NCBI GenBank assembly: GCA_012513515.1 | Contig: JAAZCA010000021.1 | Location: 1-57,225, forward strand | Reading direction: 5' to 3' | DNA length: 57,225 nucleotides | DNA from: Myxococcales bacterium | GTDB taxonomy: Bacteria; UBA10199; 2-02-FULL-44-16; JAAZCA01 | In this document: one piece after another, positions 1-8,035 of the stretch | Position numbering within the stretch: the first letter of the stretch is position 1 | How the letters are laid out: each line of letters begins with the position of its first letter | Notes under the pieces: model-generated | What the model was told of the DNA's origin: nothing | The model's input: only the letters and a program-made list of their open reading frames with translations | The model's database searches: none | Translations under genes and position numbers: made by a program

Positions 1-5
1 AGAAG

Positions 6-150
6 CTAGAAGCGAGAGGCTAGAAGCTAGAAAAACCTCGCCTGTAGAAATCTCGCTTCTCACTTCTAGATTCTAGCTTCTTGATGTTTTGGTCGATGGT
101 CAATCGTCCATGGTCAAAGTTATTGTTGCTGCTAGCTTTTCAGAGGTTCC
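6..150 (+). repeat. Composite non-coding dispersed repeat, copy A
   Basis: A 145-base segment that recurs in inverted orientation at 28176-28320 with only seven differences, all of them transitions. The first part is built of short purine-rich words (AGAAGC, GCTAGA) and can fold on itself: bases 8-17 are a perfect reverse complement of 51-60, and 22-31 of 72-81. The second part (about 87-112) is a near-palindrome of GGTC/GACC words. There is no open reading frame of note. The match with copy B stops at base 150. The left end is close to the window edge, so this copy could extend further. Confidence 0.85.
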
Positions 151-199
151 TTAATTTTTTAAATTTGCATGAATAAATTCTTCTGGCGTAAAATTTGTG

Positions 200-273
200 C
201 GCGCCCGGCAGGATTCGAACCTGCGGCCCTCTGGTCCGAAGCCAGATGCTCTAATCCGCTGAGCTACGGGCGC
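200..273 (-). tRNA. tRNA-Arg (anticodon UCG)
   Basis: Read on the minus strand, this folds as a complete cloverleaf. The acceptor stem GCGCCCG pairs with CGGGCGC, the D arm contains GCTC..GAGC, the anticodon loop is CTTCGGA with anticodon TCG, and the T arm is GCAGG-TTCGAAT-CCTGC. Base 200 supplies a G discriminator and CCA is not encoded. The tRNA reads CGA and other CGN arginine codons. The sequence between it and queF carries hairpins and a 14-base copy of its own 5' end. Confidence 0.95.
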
Positions 274-348
274 GTAATTCCAATTATTACAATAAAAATG
301 ACGTCCGTCCTACATCTTTTGAGCGCTAATCCGTCGCCGACATCCTCA

Positions 349-373
349 CGATTTTTTAGACATCAAAAAATCG
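349..373. other. A/T-rich hairpin
   Basis: The perfect 9-bp inverted repeat CGATTTTTT / AAAAAATCG encloses a 7-base loop. It lies between queF and the tRNA on the minus strand and could act as a weak terminator for queF. The run of T is inside the stem rather than after it, so this is not a standard intrinsic terminator. Confidence 0.45.
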
Positions 374-393
374 TCTGCGGTGCCGAGCGTCCT

Positions 394-438
394 CGATTCC
401 ACCTGTAGTTTTTGCAAAGCAAAAACTACGTGGAATCG
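394..438. other. Long hairpin downstream of queF
   Basis: A 20-bp stem (394-415 with 419-438, one 2-base bulge at CT) closes on a 3-base loop. The outer part spells CGATTCCAC / GTGGAATCG and the inner part GTAGTTTTTGC / GCAAAAACTAC. It sits 28 bases beyond the queF stop codon and directly beside the copied tRNA fragment. It may help end or protect the queF transcript, or it may be part of a small mobile or repeat unit. Confidence 0.6.
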
Positions 439-441
439 GGA

Positions 442-455
442 TGAGCTACGGGCGC
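442..455 (-). repeat. Copy of the first 14 bases of tRNA-Arg
   Basis: TGAGCTACGGGCGC here is identical to bases 260-273 inside the tRNA-Arg gene. On the minus strand it is the acceptor stem and start of the D arm. The two copies are direct repeats 182 bases apart, flanking the two hairpins. The pattern fits a partial tandem duplication or the scar of a small insertion at the tRNA 5' end. Confidence 0.6.
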
Positions 456-465
456 AAAATCTCAA

Positions 466-825
466 TCAAACTTTTTTACCATGGGTAACGACCACCGACG
501 TCGTAATACCGCCGCGGACGTTGAATTCACCTGTTATCTCAAGCCATCTGGGAGAAATCGTTTTCACGATGTCGTTCGCAATTTTATTCGTTACTGCCTC
601 GTGAAAAGCCCCCTCGTTCCTGTAGCTCCAGAGATACAGCTTCAGAGATTTCAGCTCTACGCACAGGTCGTCTGGAATATATCTTATTTTTATCCTGGCA
701 AAATCCGGCTGGCTGGTGACAGGACACAGACAGGTGAACTCAGGACAGTCCATGAAAATTTCGTAGTTGCGCTCAGGATTTGGATTCGGAAATGTTGCCA
801 GCTCGCTGGAAGGTTTTGTCGTCAT
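466..825 (-). CDS. queF: NADPH-dependent 7-cyano-7-deazaguanine reductase (short, type I QueF)
   Basis: QueF reduces preQ0 to preQ1 with two NADPH in the queuosine tRNA-modification pathway. The 119-residue product has the size of the unimodular type. It contains the active-site segment FTCLCPVTSQPDF, in which Cys34 would form the thioimide adduct with the nitrile and Asp41 would be the proton donor, and the family signature ELKSLKLY near residues 58-65. The ATG at 825 follows a clear ribosome site (GAGGAG). The gene begins 6 bases after the kinase/dCMP-deaminase fusion, so the two are probably cotranscribed. No other queuosine genes lie in the window. Confidence 0.97.
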   Translation of the reverse strand: MTTKPSSELATFPNPNPERNYEIFMDCPEFTCLCPVTSQPDFARIKIRYIPDDLCVELKSLKLYLWSYRNEGAFHEAVTNKIANDIVKTISPRWLEITGEFNVRGGITTSVVVTHGKKV

Positions 826-831
826 CTCTCC

Positions 832-1836
832 TCACTTGGGCAGGCCGACCTGCCGCGTTCCGATTCCAGCCTCTTTAAGTAATTTCATTGGAACTGAATT
901 GATCGAATAATCCTTGCTGTAGACAACCTCGCTGAGGCCGGAATTTATTATCATCTTAGTGCACATCAGACAGGGGGAATATGTCGTGTAAATAGTTCCT
1001 CCCTTGATGGATACGCCGTGATAAGCGGCTTGGACGATCGCATTTTCCTCCGCATGGGAACAGAGACAATCCCCAAGGTCATGACCTGATTCTCCAAAGC
1101 TGTGGCACCTCGGACACCCCCCCTCATTGCAGTTGATTATTCCGCGGGGAGTTCCGTTATATCCGGTGGATATGATCCTTCTGTCCCTGACTATAACAGC
1201 AGCGACTTTGCGCTTTATGCAGTTGCCGCGCAGCGCCACAACGCTGGCAATATTCATGAAGTACTCATCCCAGTCGGGCCGGTGCTGGTCGGCGGCAATC
1301 GCCTTTATCACCTGACGGACCTGTTCATGCAGATCCTCTATAGTGCTGTTGTTGAATATAACCGCATCGGCCATCTCTGCGGTTCGGTCCATCTGCTGAG
1401 TTGTCGGGTCGGAGGTATTGGCCTCGCGCCTCTCGACATCCAGAAATTCCTCGTAAGTGGCAGGGTCGCCTTCACGCTTTCTTTCCAGAGTTCTTTCGAA
1501 GCGTACCTCAGGATCAGCCTCGACAGAGATCAGATGAAAATCGCGGCGCCGGCGCAGGGCCTCGACTTCGAAGGGGTTCCTTACCGAGTCCACCACGGCA
1601 TGCGCATCCACACGAACTTTTTCAAGAATCCTCTCGGCGAGAACTCCTGCGCCGTAGCTTTTTCTAAGTTCGTTGCCGATTGCGATAAGGTTTTCGCGGC
1701 TCGGAGGCTCTTTTCTGGATTCAAGCTCATCCCTCAAAACATCTGAAAGAGAAAAGTATTCAAAGCCTCCGTTAACGAGAAACTTGGCGACCTCACCCTT
1801 ACCCGAACAGTTCTTTCCTGTTATGCCTATTATCAT
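832..1836 (-). CDS. P-loop nucleotide-kinase-like domain fused to dCMP deaminase
   Basis: The 334-residue protein has two parts. Residues 1-180 resemble the AAA_18/UPF0200 kinase fold, with a phosphate loop ITGKNCSGKGE at 5-15 (Gly instead of Ser/Thr after the Lys) and the VVDSVRNPFE strand near 81-90. Residues 185-334 are a zinc deoxycytidylate deaminase: HAEENA at 261-266 supplies the zinc His and catalytic Glu263, and SPCLMC at 287-292 the two zinc cysteines. An extra Cys-rich stretch (residues 236-259) sits between them, as in many dCMP deaminases. The enzyme would make dUMP for dTMP synthesis. The kinase-plus-deaminase order recalls the anti-phage deaminases AvcD/DcdV, which are much longer. 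Here the linkage to queF argues for a housekeeping role. Confidence 0.85.
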   Translation of the reverse strand: MIIGITGKNCSGKGEVAKFLVNGGFEYFSLSDVLRDELESRKEPPSRENLIAIGNELRKSYGAGVLAERILEKVRVDAHAVVDSVRNPFEVEALRRRRDFHLISVEADPEVRFERTLERKREGDPATYEEFLDVERREANTSDPTTQQMDRTAEMADAVIFNNSTIEDLHEQVRQVIKAIAADQHRPDWDEYFMNIASVVALRGNCIKRKVAAVIVRDRRIISTGYNGTPRGIINCNEGGCPRCHSFGESGHDLGDCLCSHAEENAIVQAAYHGVSIKGGTIYTTYSPCLMCTKMIINSGLSEVVYSKDYSINSVPMKLLKEAGIGTRQVGLPK

Positions 1837-1900
1837 GGGTCAAAGCCTCTAGCACATATGTCATTTTTGGCGCAACGTATTTCAAACAGGCCCTAACCGC

Positions 1901-1932
1901 TTGACAATGCCGGGATTGGCCCTAAAATCCCG
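1901..1932 (+). promoter_or_regulatory. Sigma-70-type promoter with overlapping inverted repeat
   Basis: TTGACA (1901-1906), a 16-base spacer and TAAAAT (1923-1928) precede the ABC ATPase gene at 1939. Transcription would start near 1935, leaving almost no leader, and no Shine-Dalgarno sequence is present. CGGGAT (1911-1916) and ATCCCG (1927-1932) form a perfect 6-bp inverted repeat around the -10 box and could be an operator. Confidence 0.6.
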
Positions 1933-1938
1933 CCCCAT

Positions 1939-2871
1939 ATGATCAAAGTCAGCCATATAAATAAGAGCTTTGGGAAGATTCATGCCGTAAACGATATCTC
2001 ATTCGAAATCGCCAAAGGGGAGGTGGTTGGCCTTCTCGGTCCCAACGGCGCCGGCAAAACGACCACGATGAGGCTGATTACGGGCTACCTCTCCGCCGAT
2101 TCAGGTGAGATAAAGATAGAAGGGATACCGGTGGACGAAGATCACATAGAGGCTAGAAAAAAAATAGGGTATCTGCCTGAAAACGCCCCACTCTATCATG
2201 AGATGGAAACGGTTGAATTCATAAAGTATATCGGAAAGCTGCGCTCTATAGAGCAGCAATTTCTTTCCTCCAGAATCGATGAAGTCATCGAAACATGCGG
2301 ACTTGCCAATGTCGCAGGGAGGATGATCGGCGAACTTTCAAAGGGATACAGGCAGAGGGTAGGCCTGGCAGCGGCTATGATCCATAAGCCTCAGATCCTC
2401 ATTTTAGACGAACCTACTTCCGGACTCGATCCAAATCAGATCTTTGAAATCCGCGAGCTCATAAAAAATATCGGACGCGAACGCACCGTCATGCTATCCA
2501 CTCACATCATGCAGGAGGCAGAGGCGACCTGCGGCAGAGTCCTGATAATAAATTCCGGAGAACTGGCAGCGCAGGGAACTATATCCGAAATCCTCAAGCG
2601 TGGAAAATCGAAGATCGAGTATACGGTATCAATAAGGGCGAAGCGTGAAGATATCGAAAACGCCCTTCAAAATCTTATCGGTTTTCATCTCTCTTCTTGG
2701 ATAAACGATTCGTCGGAGGCAAGGCAGAGGTTTGCGCTTGCCACAGACGATGGCTCGGAGCGCTCTGAAGAGATATTCTCGTGGGCGGTAAAACAAGGCT
2801 TCACACTTTCCGAACTGACGCACAACACGCTCTCTCTTGAGGAAGTTTTCAGGGAGCTCACTCAGGGCTGA
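1939..2871 (+). CDS. ABC transporter ATP-binding protein, GldA-like
   Basis: This is the energising subunit of an ABC-2-type exporter, acting at the cytoplasmic face of the inner membrane. The 310-residue protein carries Walker A GPNGAGKTT (34-42), a Q-loop region near GYLPENAPL, the signature LSKGYRQRVGLA (about 134-145), Walker B ILILDEPTSGLDP and the switch His in LSTHIMQEAE. The C-terminal 90 residues form the regulatory extension common to the Gld/CcmA group. It overlaps no neighbour, but the permease begins two bases after its stop, followed by a GldG-like subunit, which supports assignment to the GldAFG-type system. Such systems occur in many non-gliding bacteria, so the substrate is unknown. 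Confidence 0.93.
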   Translation: MIKVSHINKSFGKIHAVNDISFEIAKGEVVGLLGPNGAGKTTTMRLITGYLSADSGEIKIEGIPVDEDHIEARKKIGYLPENAPLYHEMETVEFIKYIGKLRSIEQQFLSSRIDEVIETCGLANVAGRMIGELSKGYRQRVGLAAAMIHKPQILILDEPTSGLDPNQIFEIRELIKNIGRERTVMLSTHIMQEAEATCGRVLIINSGELAAQGTISEILKRGKSKIEYTVSIRAKREDIENALQNLIGFHLSSWINDSSEARQRFALATDDGSERSEEIFSWAVKQGFTLSELTHNTLSLEEVFRELTQG

Positions 2872-2872
2872 T

Positions 2873-3601
2873 ATGAAAAATACAATATCAAATACGTTTG
2901 GAATCACCAAAAAAGAATACTTGTCGTATTTTTCATCGCCAATTGCCTATATATATATCACCACGTTCCTGGTTGCGGTGAACTGGATTTTTTTCAGATC
3001 GTTCTTCCTCGTAGGCCAGGCCGACATGAGGCAGTTTTTCGGAATCGCCCCTTGGATATTCCTTTTTTTTATACCTGCCGTATCGATGGGAAAATGGTCC
3101 GAGGAAAAAAAACAGGGAACCCTGGAAATACTCTTCACGCTTCCGATAGTAGACCGCACGATAGTCATCGCAAAATTTCTGGCGTCCCTTGCTCTCGTAA
3201 TAACGGCGATTTTGCTCACATTTCCGATTGCGGCCACCGTATCCATAGTAGGAGACCCCGACTGGGGACAAATAGTCGCCGGATACTTCGGCATGACGAT
3301 GCTTGGCGCGGCTTATCTTTCCGTAGGGCTAGCCATATCGGCATCGACAAAAAATCAGATAGTTGCGTTCATACTAACGGTAGCCGCAAACTTTTTAATA
3401 CTCGTTCTCGGAACGCCACTTATCCTCGGAGGAAGGGGAGGACTGGTCATGTCTGCGATCAGCTACCTGAGCTTCATACCTCACTACGATTCTATCGCAA
3501 GGGGCGTGATAGACATCTCCGACATCGTCTACTACTGCAGCGTAATAGCATTCTTCCTTTTTATAAATTTGAAAATATTGGACAGAAAGGCGCGAACGTA
3601 A
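2873..3601 (+). CDS. ABC-2 transporter permease, GldF-like
   Basis: A 242-residue polytopic membrane protein of the ABC-2 permease family. It begins KKEYLSYFSSPIAYIY, a hallmark of GldF-type permeases, and has about six hydrophobic segments. Between the second and third segments lies the conserved MGKWSEEKKQGTLEILFTLP coupling region. The ATG at 2873 is preferred because the longer frame start at 2837 would run far into the ATPase gene. The gene is tightly spaced between ATPase and GldG-like genes, so it is part of one operon. Confidence 0.9.
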   Translation: MKNTISNTFGITKKEYLSYFSSPIAYIYITTFLVAVNWIFFRSFFLVGQADMRQFFGIAPWIFLFFIPAVSMGKWSEEKKQGTLEILFTLPIVDRTIVIAKFLASLALVITAILLTFPIAATVSIVGDPDWGQIVAGYFGMTMLGAAYLSVGLAISASTKNQIVAFILTVAANFLILVLGTPLILGGRGGLVMSAISYLSFIPHYDSIARGVIDISDIVYYCSVIAFFLFINLKILDRKART

Positions 3602-3604
3602 AAG

Positions 3605-5146
3605 ATGAGAAGACTTCAGGCAACAATTTCGACAGCGGCCCTCCTAATATCCCTATTGGCGGTGAACTACCTGGCGGCTCGAAACCCGGCCAGATGGGAC
3701 CTGACCAGCGACAAGCTATACACCCTTTCCAAATCCACCAACGAGATATTGAACAAACTCGACGACACGGTGACTGTCAGGATGTATTTCACATCCTCGA
3801 TCCCTCCTTCCCTTGAGCCGCTACGCAGAGGGATAGAGGACATACTATCTGAATTCAAAACCGCGGCGCACGGAAAAATAAAAATAGAATTCATAGACCC
3901 TAACACATCGGCCACCGAGGAACAGAAGGCCGCGCTGCTCGGCATCCCTCCGGTTCAGCTAAACGTCATCGAGAAGGACAAACAGGAAGTTGCAAAGATC
4001 TATCTTGGCATGGCCGTAATGTACAAAGGCAGGCAGCAGGTGATACCGGTTGTTAGAAACGTGCAAAACATGGAGTACGATCTCACGGAGGCGATACTCA
4101 AAGTCTCTTCCGAAAATATGCCCAAGGTCGCATGGTTCGAAAAAACCGCGGATTCAAAATCTTCTTTCCAGCTGGTAAAAGCGAGCCTTGGAAGGCGCTA
4201 CGAAGTTTTGGATATAACCGATAAAAATATCGGAGAGTTAGACGCGAAGGATTTCGGAGTCCTCGTTCTGGCGTCCCCTCCGGATTTCTCGAAAAATGAG
4301 ATCGCGGCCATCGACGGATACCTGATGGATGGCGGCAAGATCATCGCCATGATAGACCGCTTCATCATCGGAACCGACATGGGACTAGAGCCTTTTAAGT
4401 CCTCTGCGGTGGATATGCTTTCGCATTACGGAATTGACGTTGATAATTCTATGGTTGTGGATCACTCCAACGCGATGGCCGCATTTACAGGCGGACCCGT
4501 AACCTACCACCTCCCTTATCCTTACTGGGTTGAAGTTCGCGCGGGCCAGTTCGATCCGGAAAGCCCCATAGTGTCAGACCTGCAATCCGTAGTCCTTCCA
4601 TGGACGAGCCCCCTTTCTATTTCCGGTGCCGGGGAGGAAAATGAAGATCAGGTCCTTGCATACTCCAGCCAGCTATCGACTGCCGTTCCGGCCGATGAAA
4701 TAAAAACGGACCCGAAAACCGCAGGAGAGGCCCTGTTGGACGGGAAAAAAGAAAGCATGCCGCTGATAGCCTTGGCCAAAGGGCCATTCGGGAGCTTCAT
4801 AAAAAAAATGAGTAAGGGGTCATCGGCCGAAAGTCCGTCTGTCTCAGCGATATTGGCCGTTGGGACCTCCCGATGGATAGATGACGCATTCCTCGAAAAT
4901 TTTCCGCAAAATGCCGCTATCTTTGAAAACGCCGTCGACGCCTTCGTGATGGGAGAAGCGCTCATAGGAATAAGGTCTCGTTTCGACACCTCGAGGCCAA
5001 TAGCGATGATGCCTGAGGGGGCCTCGGCCGTCTTCAAATTTCTAAACTTGGCGATAGGCCCTGCTATCATGATCGCGATTGGGGTCGTCGTGTGGATCTT
5101 TAGAAAAAGAAAGTTTTCCAACTTAAAGAGGAAATATTCGAAATGA
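3605..5146 (+). CDS. GldG-like ABC-transporter auxiliary protein
   Basis: A 513-residue membrane-anchored protein. One transmembrane helix at residues 8-25 is followed by RWDLTSDKLYTLSKST, typical of the GldG family. A large extracytoplasmic region then contains the ABC_transp_aux domain (about 170-400), and a second transmembrane helix near 480-500 precedes a basic tail. In the family the protein partners the permease. It starts 3 bases after the permease gene, and its last four bases overlap the next ATG, indicating translational coupling. Confidence 0.9.
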   Translation: MRRLQATISTAALLISLLAVNYLAARNPARWDLTSDKLYTLSKSTNEILNKLDDTVTVRMYFTSSIPPSLEPLRRGIEDILSEFKTAAHGKIKIEFIDPNTSATEEQKAALLGIPPVQLNVIEKDKQEVAKIYLGMAVMYKGRQQVIPVVRNVQNMEYDLTEAILKVSSENMPKVAWFEKTADSKSSFQLVKASLGRRYEVLDITDKNIGELDAKDFGVLVLASPPDFSKNEIAAIDGYLMDGGKIIAMIDRFIIGTDMGLEPFKSSAVDMLSHYGIDVDNSMVVDHSNAMAAFTGGPVTYHLPYPYWVEVRAGQFDPESPIVSDLQSVVLPWTSPLSISGAGEENEDQVLAYSSQLSTAVPADEIKTDPKTAGEALLDGKKESMPLIALAKGPFGSFIKKMSKGSSAESPSVSAILAVGTSRWIDDAFLENFPQNAAIFENAVDAFVMGEALIGIRSRFDTSRPIAMMPEGASAVFKFLNLAIGPAIMIAIGVVVWIFRKRKFSNLKRKYSK

Positions 5147-5778
5147 AGAGATCGTTAGTCTATCTGGGGCTAGCCCTAATAGCCGTCATTATAGCTCTGT
5201 CAGTCGAGAACCCTTTCTCATCGCGCGTAGCAGACAGCGATGGAATGGGATATTTCATCAAAGATTATGATTCGAAGAATGTCGCAGAACTGAGAATAAC
5301 ACAGCTCCTAGATGGCGTATCTTTGAAAAAGAGCGACGGCGGATGGATCGCTTCGGAAATTCTAACCGATGCAAAAAAGGCCCTGATGTCAGCTGAACAC
5401 AGATCGGAACCGGAAGTATCATCATCGAAAGCCGATTCAGAAAAAATAATTTCTTACCTTGGAATGTTCGGCGGTCTAGAAGAAGGAATAGAGGTCTCAT
5501 CGAATCCCGATAACCATAATACCTACATGGTCGGAGCGGCCGGTCTTAGAGTCACGGCTCTATCATCGGAAGGAAAAAAAATATTCGACGTAATAATAGG
5601 AAGCGGCGGACCGGATTTCGGAAGCACCTACATTAGGCGCGCCGATGAAGAGAAGGTCTACCTCGTAAGAAGGCCGCTGCTCGGAATATTCTCGCCAAGA
5701 GCGCAAGACTGGTTGATGCCAGAATTAAAAGAAGAAGATCAAATACCGCTGAGCGATGCAAATTCGCCGAATCAGTGA
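5143..5778 (+). CDS. DUF4340-domain protein of the Gld-type exporter operon
   Basis: A 211-residue protein with an N-terminal membrane anchor or signal (residues 4-20) and an extracytoplasmic DUF4340-type domain. Its recognisable points are VAELRITQ, the GGWIASE strand and a second repeat-like segment ending in YIRRADEEKVYLVRRP. DUF4340 proteins habitually follow gldG, as here (ATGA overlap). This copy is short, since family members often carry two or more repeats and exceed 300 residues. Its last 146 bases are also coding on the other strand for the C-terminal tail of the subtilase. Confidence 0.85.
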   Translation: MKRSLVYLGLALIAVIIALSVENPFSSRVADSDGMGYFIKDYDSKNVAELRITQLLDGVSLKKSDGGWIASEILTDAKKALMSAEHRSEPEVSSSKADSEKIISYLGMFGGLEEGIEVSSNPDNHNTYMVGAAGLRVTALSSEGKKIFDVIIGSGGPDFGSTYIRRADEEKVYLVRRPLLGIFSPRAQDWLMPELKEEDQIPLSDANSPNQ

Positions 5779-7900
5779 GAGAACATCCTGACGCGCTTTC
5801 CAGATCCCCCGTTCCTTTATATGCTGACGTATCCTCCTCTACGGAATCAAGAACCTCAACAGCATTAATCTTTCCAGCTCCGAAGCTGTCTCGTTTGTCG
5901 GTTGTTTTCTTCGTCATCCCGGCCTCGGAGGCCCCCTCGGCCAGCGCATTCCTGACTTCCTTCACCCCAAGGGTATTGTTTCTTTCCAGAAGAAGCGCCA
6001 CAACCCCGGCTATATAAGGCGAGGCCATCGATGTTCCTGCATTTTTAAAATGAAGTTCATTCGTCTTGAGGGCGCTGGAAACTCCGCTCTCCCTTGCCTT
6101 CGAAGAGACTATAGGTTCACCCGGCGCGACTATATCCGGCTTCGTTCTGGCGTCGGCGGTAGGCCCGAGGCTTGAGAATGAAGAGAGGTCATCGACGATG
6201 GAACCAAGACCTCCAGGAGAATCTATATCCGCCTGGCTGTAGGTTTTACCATTCATGCCAGTCCATTCGCTGACCCCTGAACCGATAGGTTTCTCCGCCA
6301 GCCAGCTGCCAACTGCGATAACTCCCTTTGCTGTCGCAGGGATCGTCGTTGTCATAAGGCTGTCACCGTCGAAAAGATCGTATGCCGCCCCCTTTCCACT
6401 CCCAGCCATGTCCGGCGCCACACCTTCGATCCCCTTCAAGAAATCATGAAAGGAGGTGTGATCGTAATAAAGCCACATATTTCCGCTGCATTCTCCGGAG
6501 GAAGATTTAATAACTATATCAAACCACATGCTCTCGAGAAGCGCTCCAAGCTCGCTCTTGGCAGGATAAAGGAGCACAGTAGCGTGTGGCTTATCGTTTC
6601 TTATATCCGACGGATCAATTTCGATGTCGGCCTTCACCGAACCGTCCTCCGCTGTAATCGTATCGGAACTCTCCTCACCGAATGAAATATTCTTTGCATG
6701 GAGGACGGCCTGGCTCGTCGAGGTGAGTCCCGCGAAGGTGAAGTCTTCAACTGCTCGTCCTTCGGTATATCCATACACGGACAGCTCGCAATTGCCGGCA
6801 TTTCCATCGAGCCATATATCAACCATGGTGCCACCGACGAAGGATGAAGTACTACTTGACCCGTTCCATATAGCAAGCCTGGAACCTTTTGCTTCTTTAG
6901 AACCTACTGCTATCGAAGAATGTATTCCGCCTATGTAGGGCCTTCGCGTCGGCCAAAAAGATTCCGGTATGACCTGTTCGTTGCCGGCAGCGCCTACGAT
7001 TATTCTGCCAACCCCTGTTTGTTCAGTCAGCCCCTCTTCCATCAGCGATGTCCCGTCGTGGGCTCCAAGGGAAGTCCCAAGGCTCAAGTTTACAACAGCG
7101 GCCTTGTCAAGGAGGTCTGCCTTTTCAAAAATCGCAGCGACGCTATCGACGACGCTAGCACCAAAAGATGTTGGCAATTCACCGCTGGTATAGGCATCAG
7201 AGGCGTCGAGAAATGCAAACATGATATCCGCCTGCGGCGCTATCCCGGTATATTCAGAATCGGAACTCGCCGCTATTCCCGTAACGTGGGTTCCATGAGT
7301 GAATCCCTGTCCGCCATCCTCTATTTCACATGATTTTCCCGTTATTGAGCCCTTGGTACACTCGATAGTTCGGTCGTCAATCTTCTGTTTCAGGTATTGA
7401 ATCCTCGTAACGCGTGAAGAATCCCAAAAATCAGGATGGCCGTAATCGAGACCGTCATCTACAACTCCGATAACCACATTCTTCCCCTTATACTTCACAC
7501 CGAGCCCTTTTCCGTTTTGCACATCTGCCACGTTACCGGCTGCACGCGCAGTATCCATCTTTGAAGAAAGCGGGGATGAAAACTCTACGAATAAAACTTC
7601 CTCTCTATCGGCCAAGGGCTTGACCATATCGATGGGTATCGATGCCGAAAGGATCGATCCTGTTATCGCTGTCGCTGAACCGCCACTTTTTTCTACAAAC
7701 TCAATTGTATCTTTCGCGTTTTTGGATTTTACGAGACAGGGAACCAGTCGTATTCCGCCACGCTCGGGAAGCGTCTTCGACCATGTCGCAGCTTCCCCCT
7801 TCCGAACTATCGACCTCATCATCAGATCCATGCCGCCGGGATAAGCGCTGCCATAGTTCGCAAAAAAGATAATAAAAAACAGGAAGGATATCTTACGCAC
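5633..7900 (-). CDS. Secreted subtilisin-like serine protease (S8) with C-terminal sorting tail
   Basis: About 755 residues. The GTG at 7900 is chosen because it is preceded by GGGGG and opens directly into a signal peptide (VRKISFLFFIIFFANYGSA). An ATG at 7963 would add 21 unlikely residues. The catalytic triad is visible: Asp in IGVVDDGLDYGHPDF (about 148), His in HGTHVTG (about 202) and Ser in GTSMASP (about 624). A long insertion separates His and Ser, as in fervidolysin- or PA-domain-type subtilases. The C terminus has a GCS motif, a 20-residue hydrophobic helix and an Arg-rich end, resembling MYXO-CTERM/GlyGly-CTERM surface-sorting signals. That tail overlaps the convergent DUF4340 gene. 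Confidence 0.93.
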   Translation of the reverse strand: MRKISFLFFIIFFANYGSAYPGGMDLMMRSIVRKGEAATWSKTLPERGGIRLVPCLVKSKNAKDTIEFVEKSGGSATAITGSILSASIPIDMVKPLADREEVLFVEFSSPLSSKMDTARAAGNVADVQNGKGLGVKYKGKNVVIGVVDDGLDYGHPDFWDSSRVTRIQYLKQKIDDRTIECTKGSITGKSCEIEDGGQGFTHGTHVTGIAASSDSEYTGIAPQADIMFAFLDASDAYTSGELPTSFGASVVDSVAAIFEKADLLDKAAVVNLSLGTSLGAHDGTSLMEEGLTEQTGVGRIIVGAAGNEQVIPESFWPTRRPYIGGIHSSIAVGSKEAKGSRLAIWNGSSSTSSFVGGTMVDIWLDGNAGNCELSVYGYTEGRAVEDFTFAGLTSTSQAVLHAKNISFGEESSDTITAEDGSVKADIEIDPSDIRNDKPHATVLLYPAKSELGALLESMWFDIVIKSSSGECSGNMWLYYDHTSFHDFLKGIEGVAPDMAGSGKGAAYDLFDGDSLMTTTIPATAKGVIAVGSWLAEKPIGSGVSEWTGMNGKTYSQADIDSPGGLGSIVDDLSSFSSLGPTADARTKPDIVAPGEPIVSSKARESGVSSALKTNELHFKNAGTSMASPYIAGVVALLLERNNTLGVKEVRNALAEGASEAGMTKKTTDKRDSFGAGKINAVEVLDSVEEDTSAYKGTGDLESASGCSLTDSANLHRSAVFDLLLLILASTSLALLARIFRAAAFLRGRPSLHRRA

Positions 7901-8035
7901 CAAAACCCCCGCGAAATTAGTTTTTCCAAGTGTGAGATGAACAGGAAAAAATACCCAAATCAACTACATTCAGAGGCACCGATGAAACTAACTTTGGGAG
8001 AACCGATGAGGGGCTCCGAAAGCGAAGTCTCCTTT

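Noticed and set aside
5775-7872. Several plus-strand frames of 60-137 residues opposite the subtilase gene
   Set aside because: They lie antisense to a gene with an intact catalytic triad and show no family features or ribosome sites.
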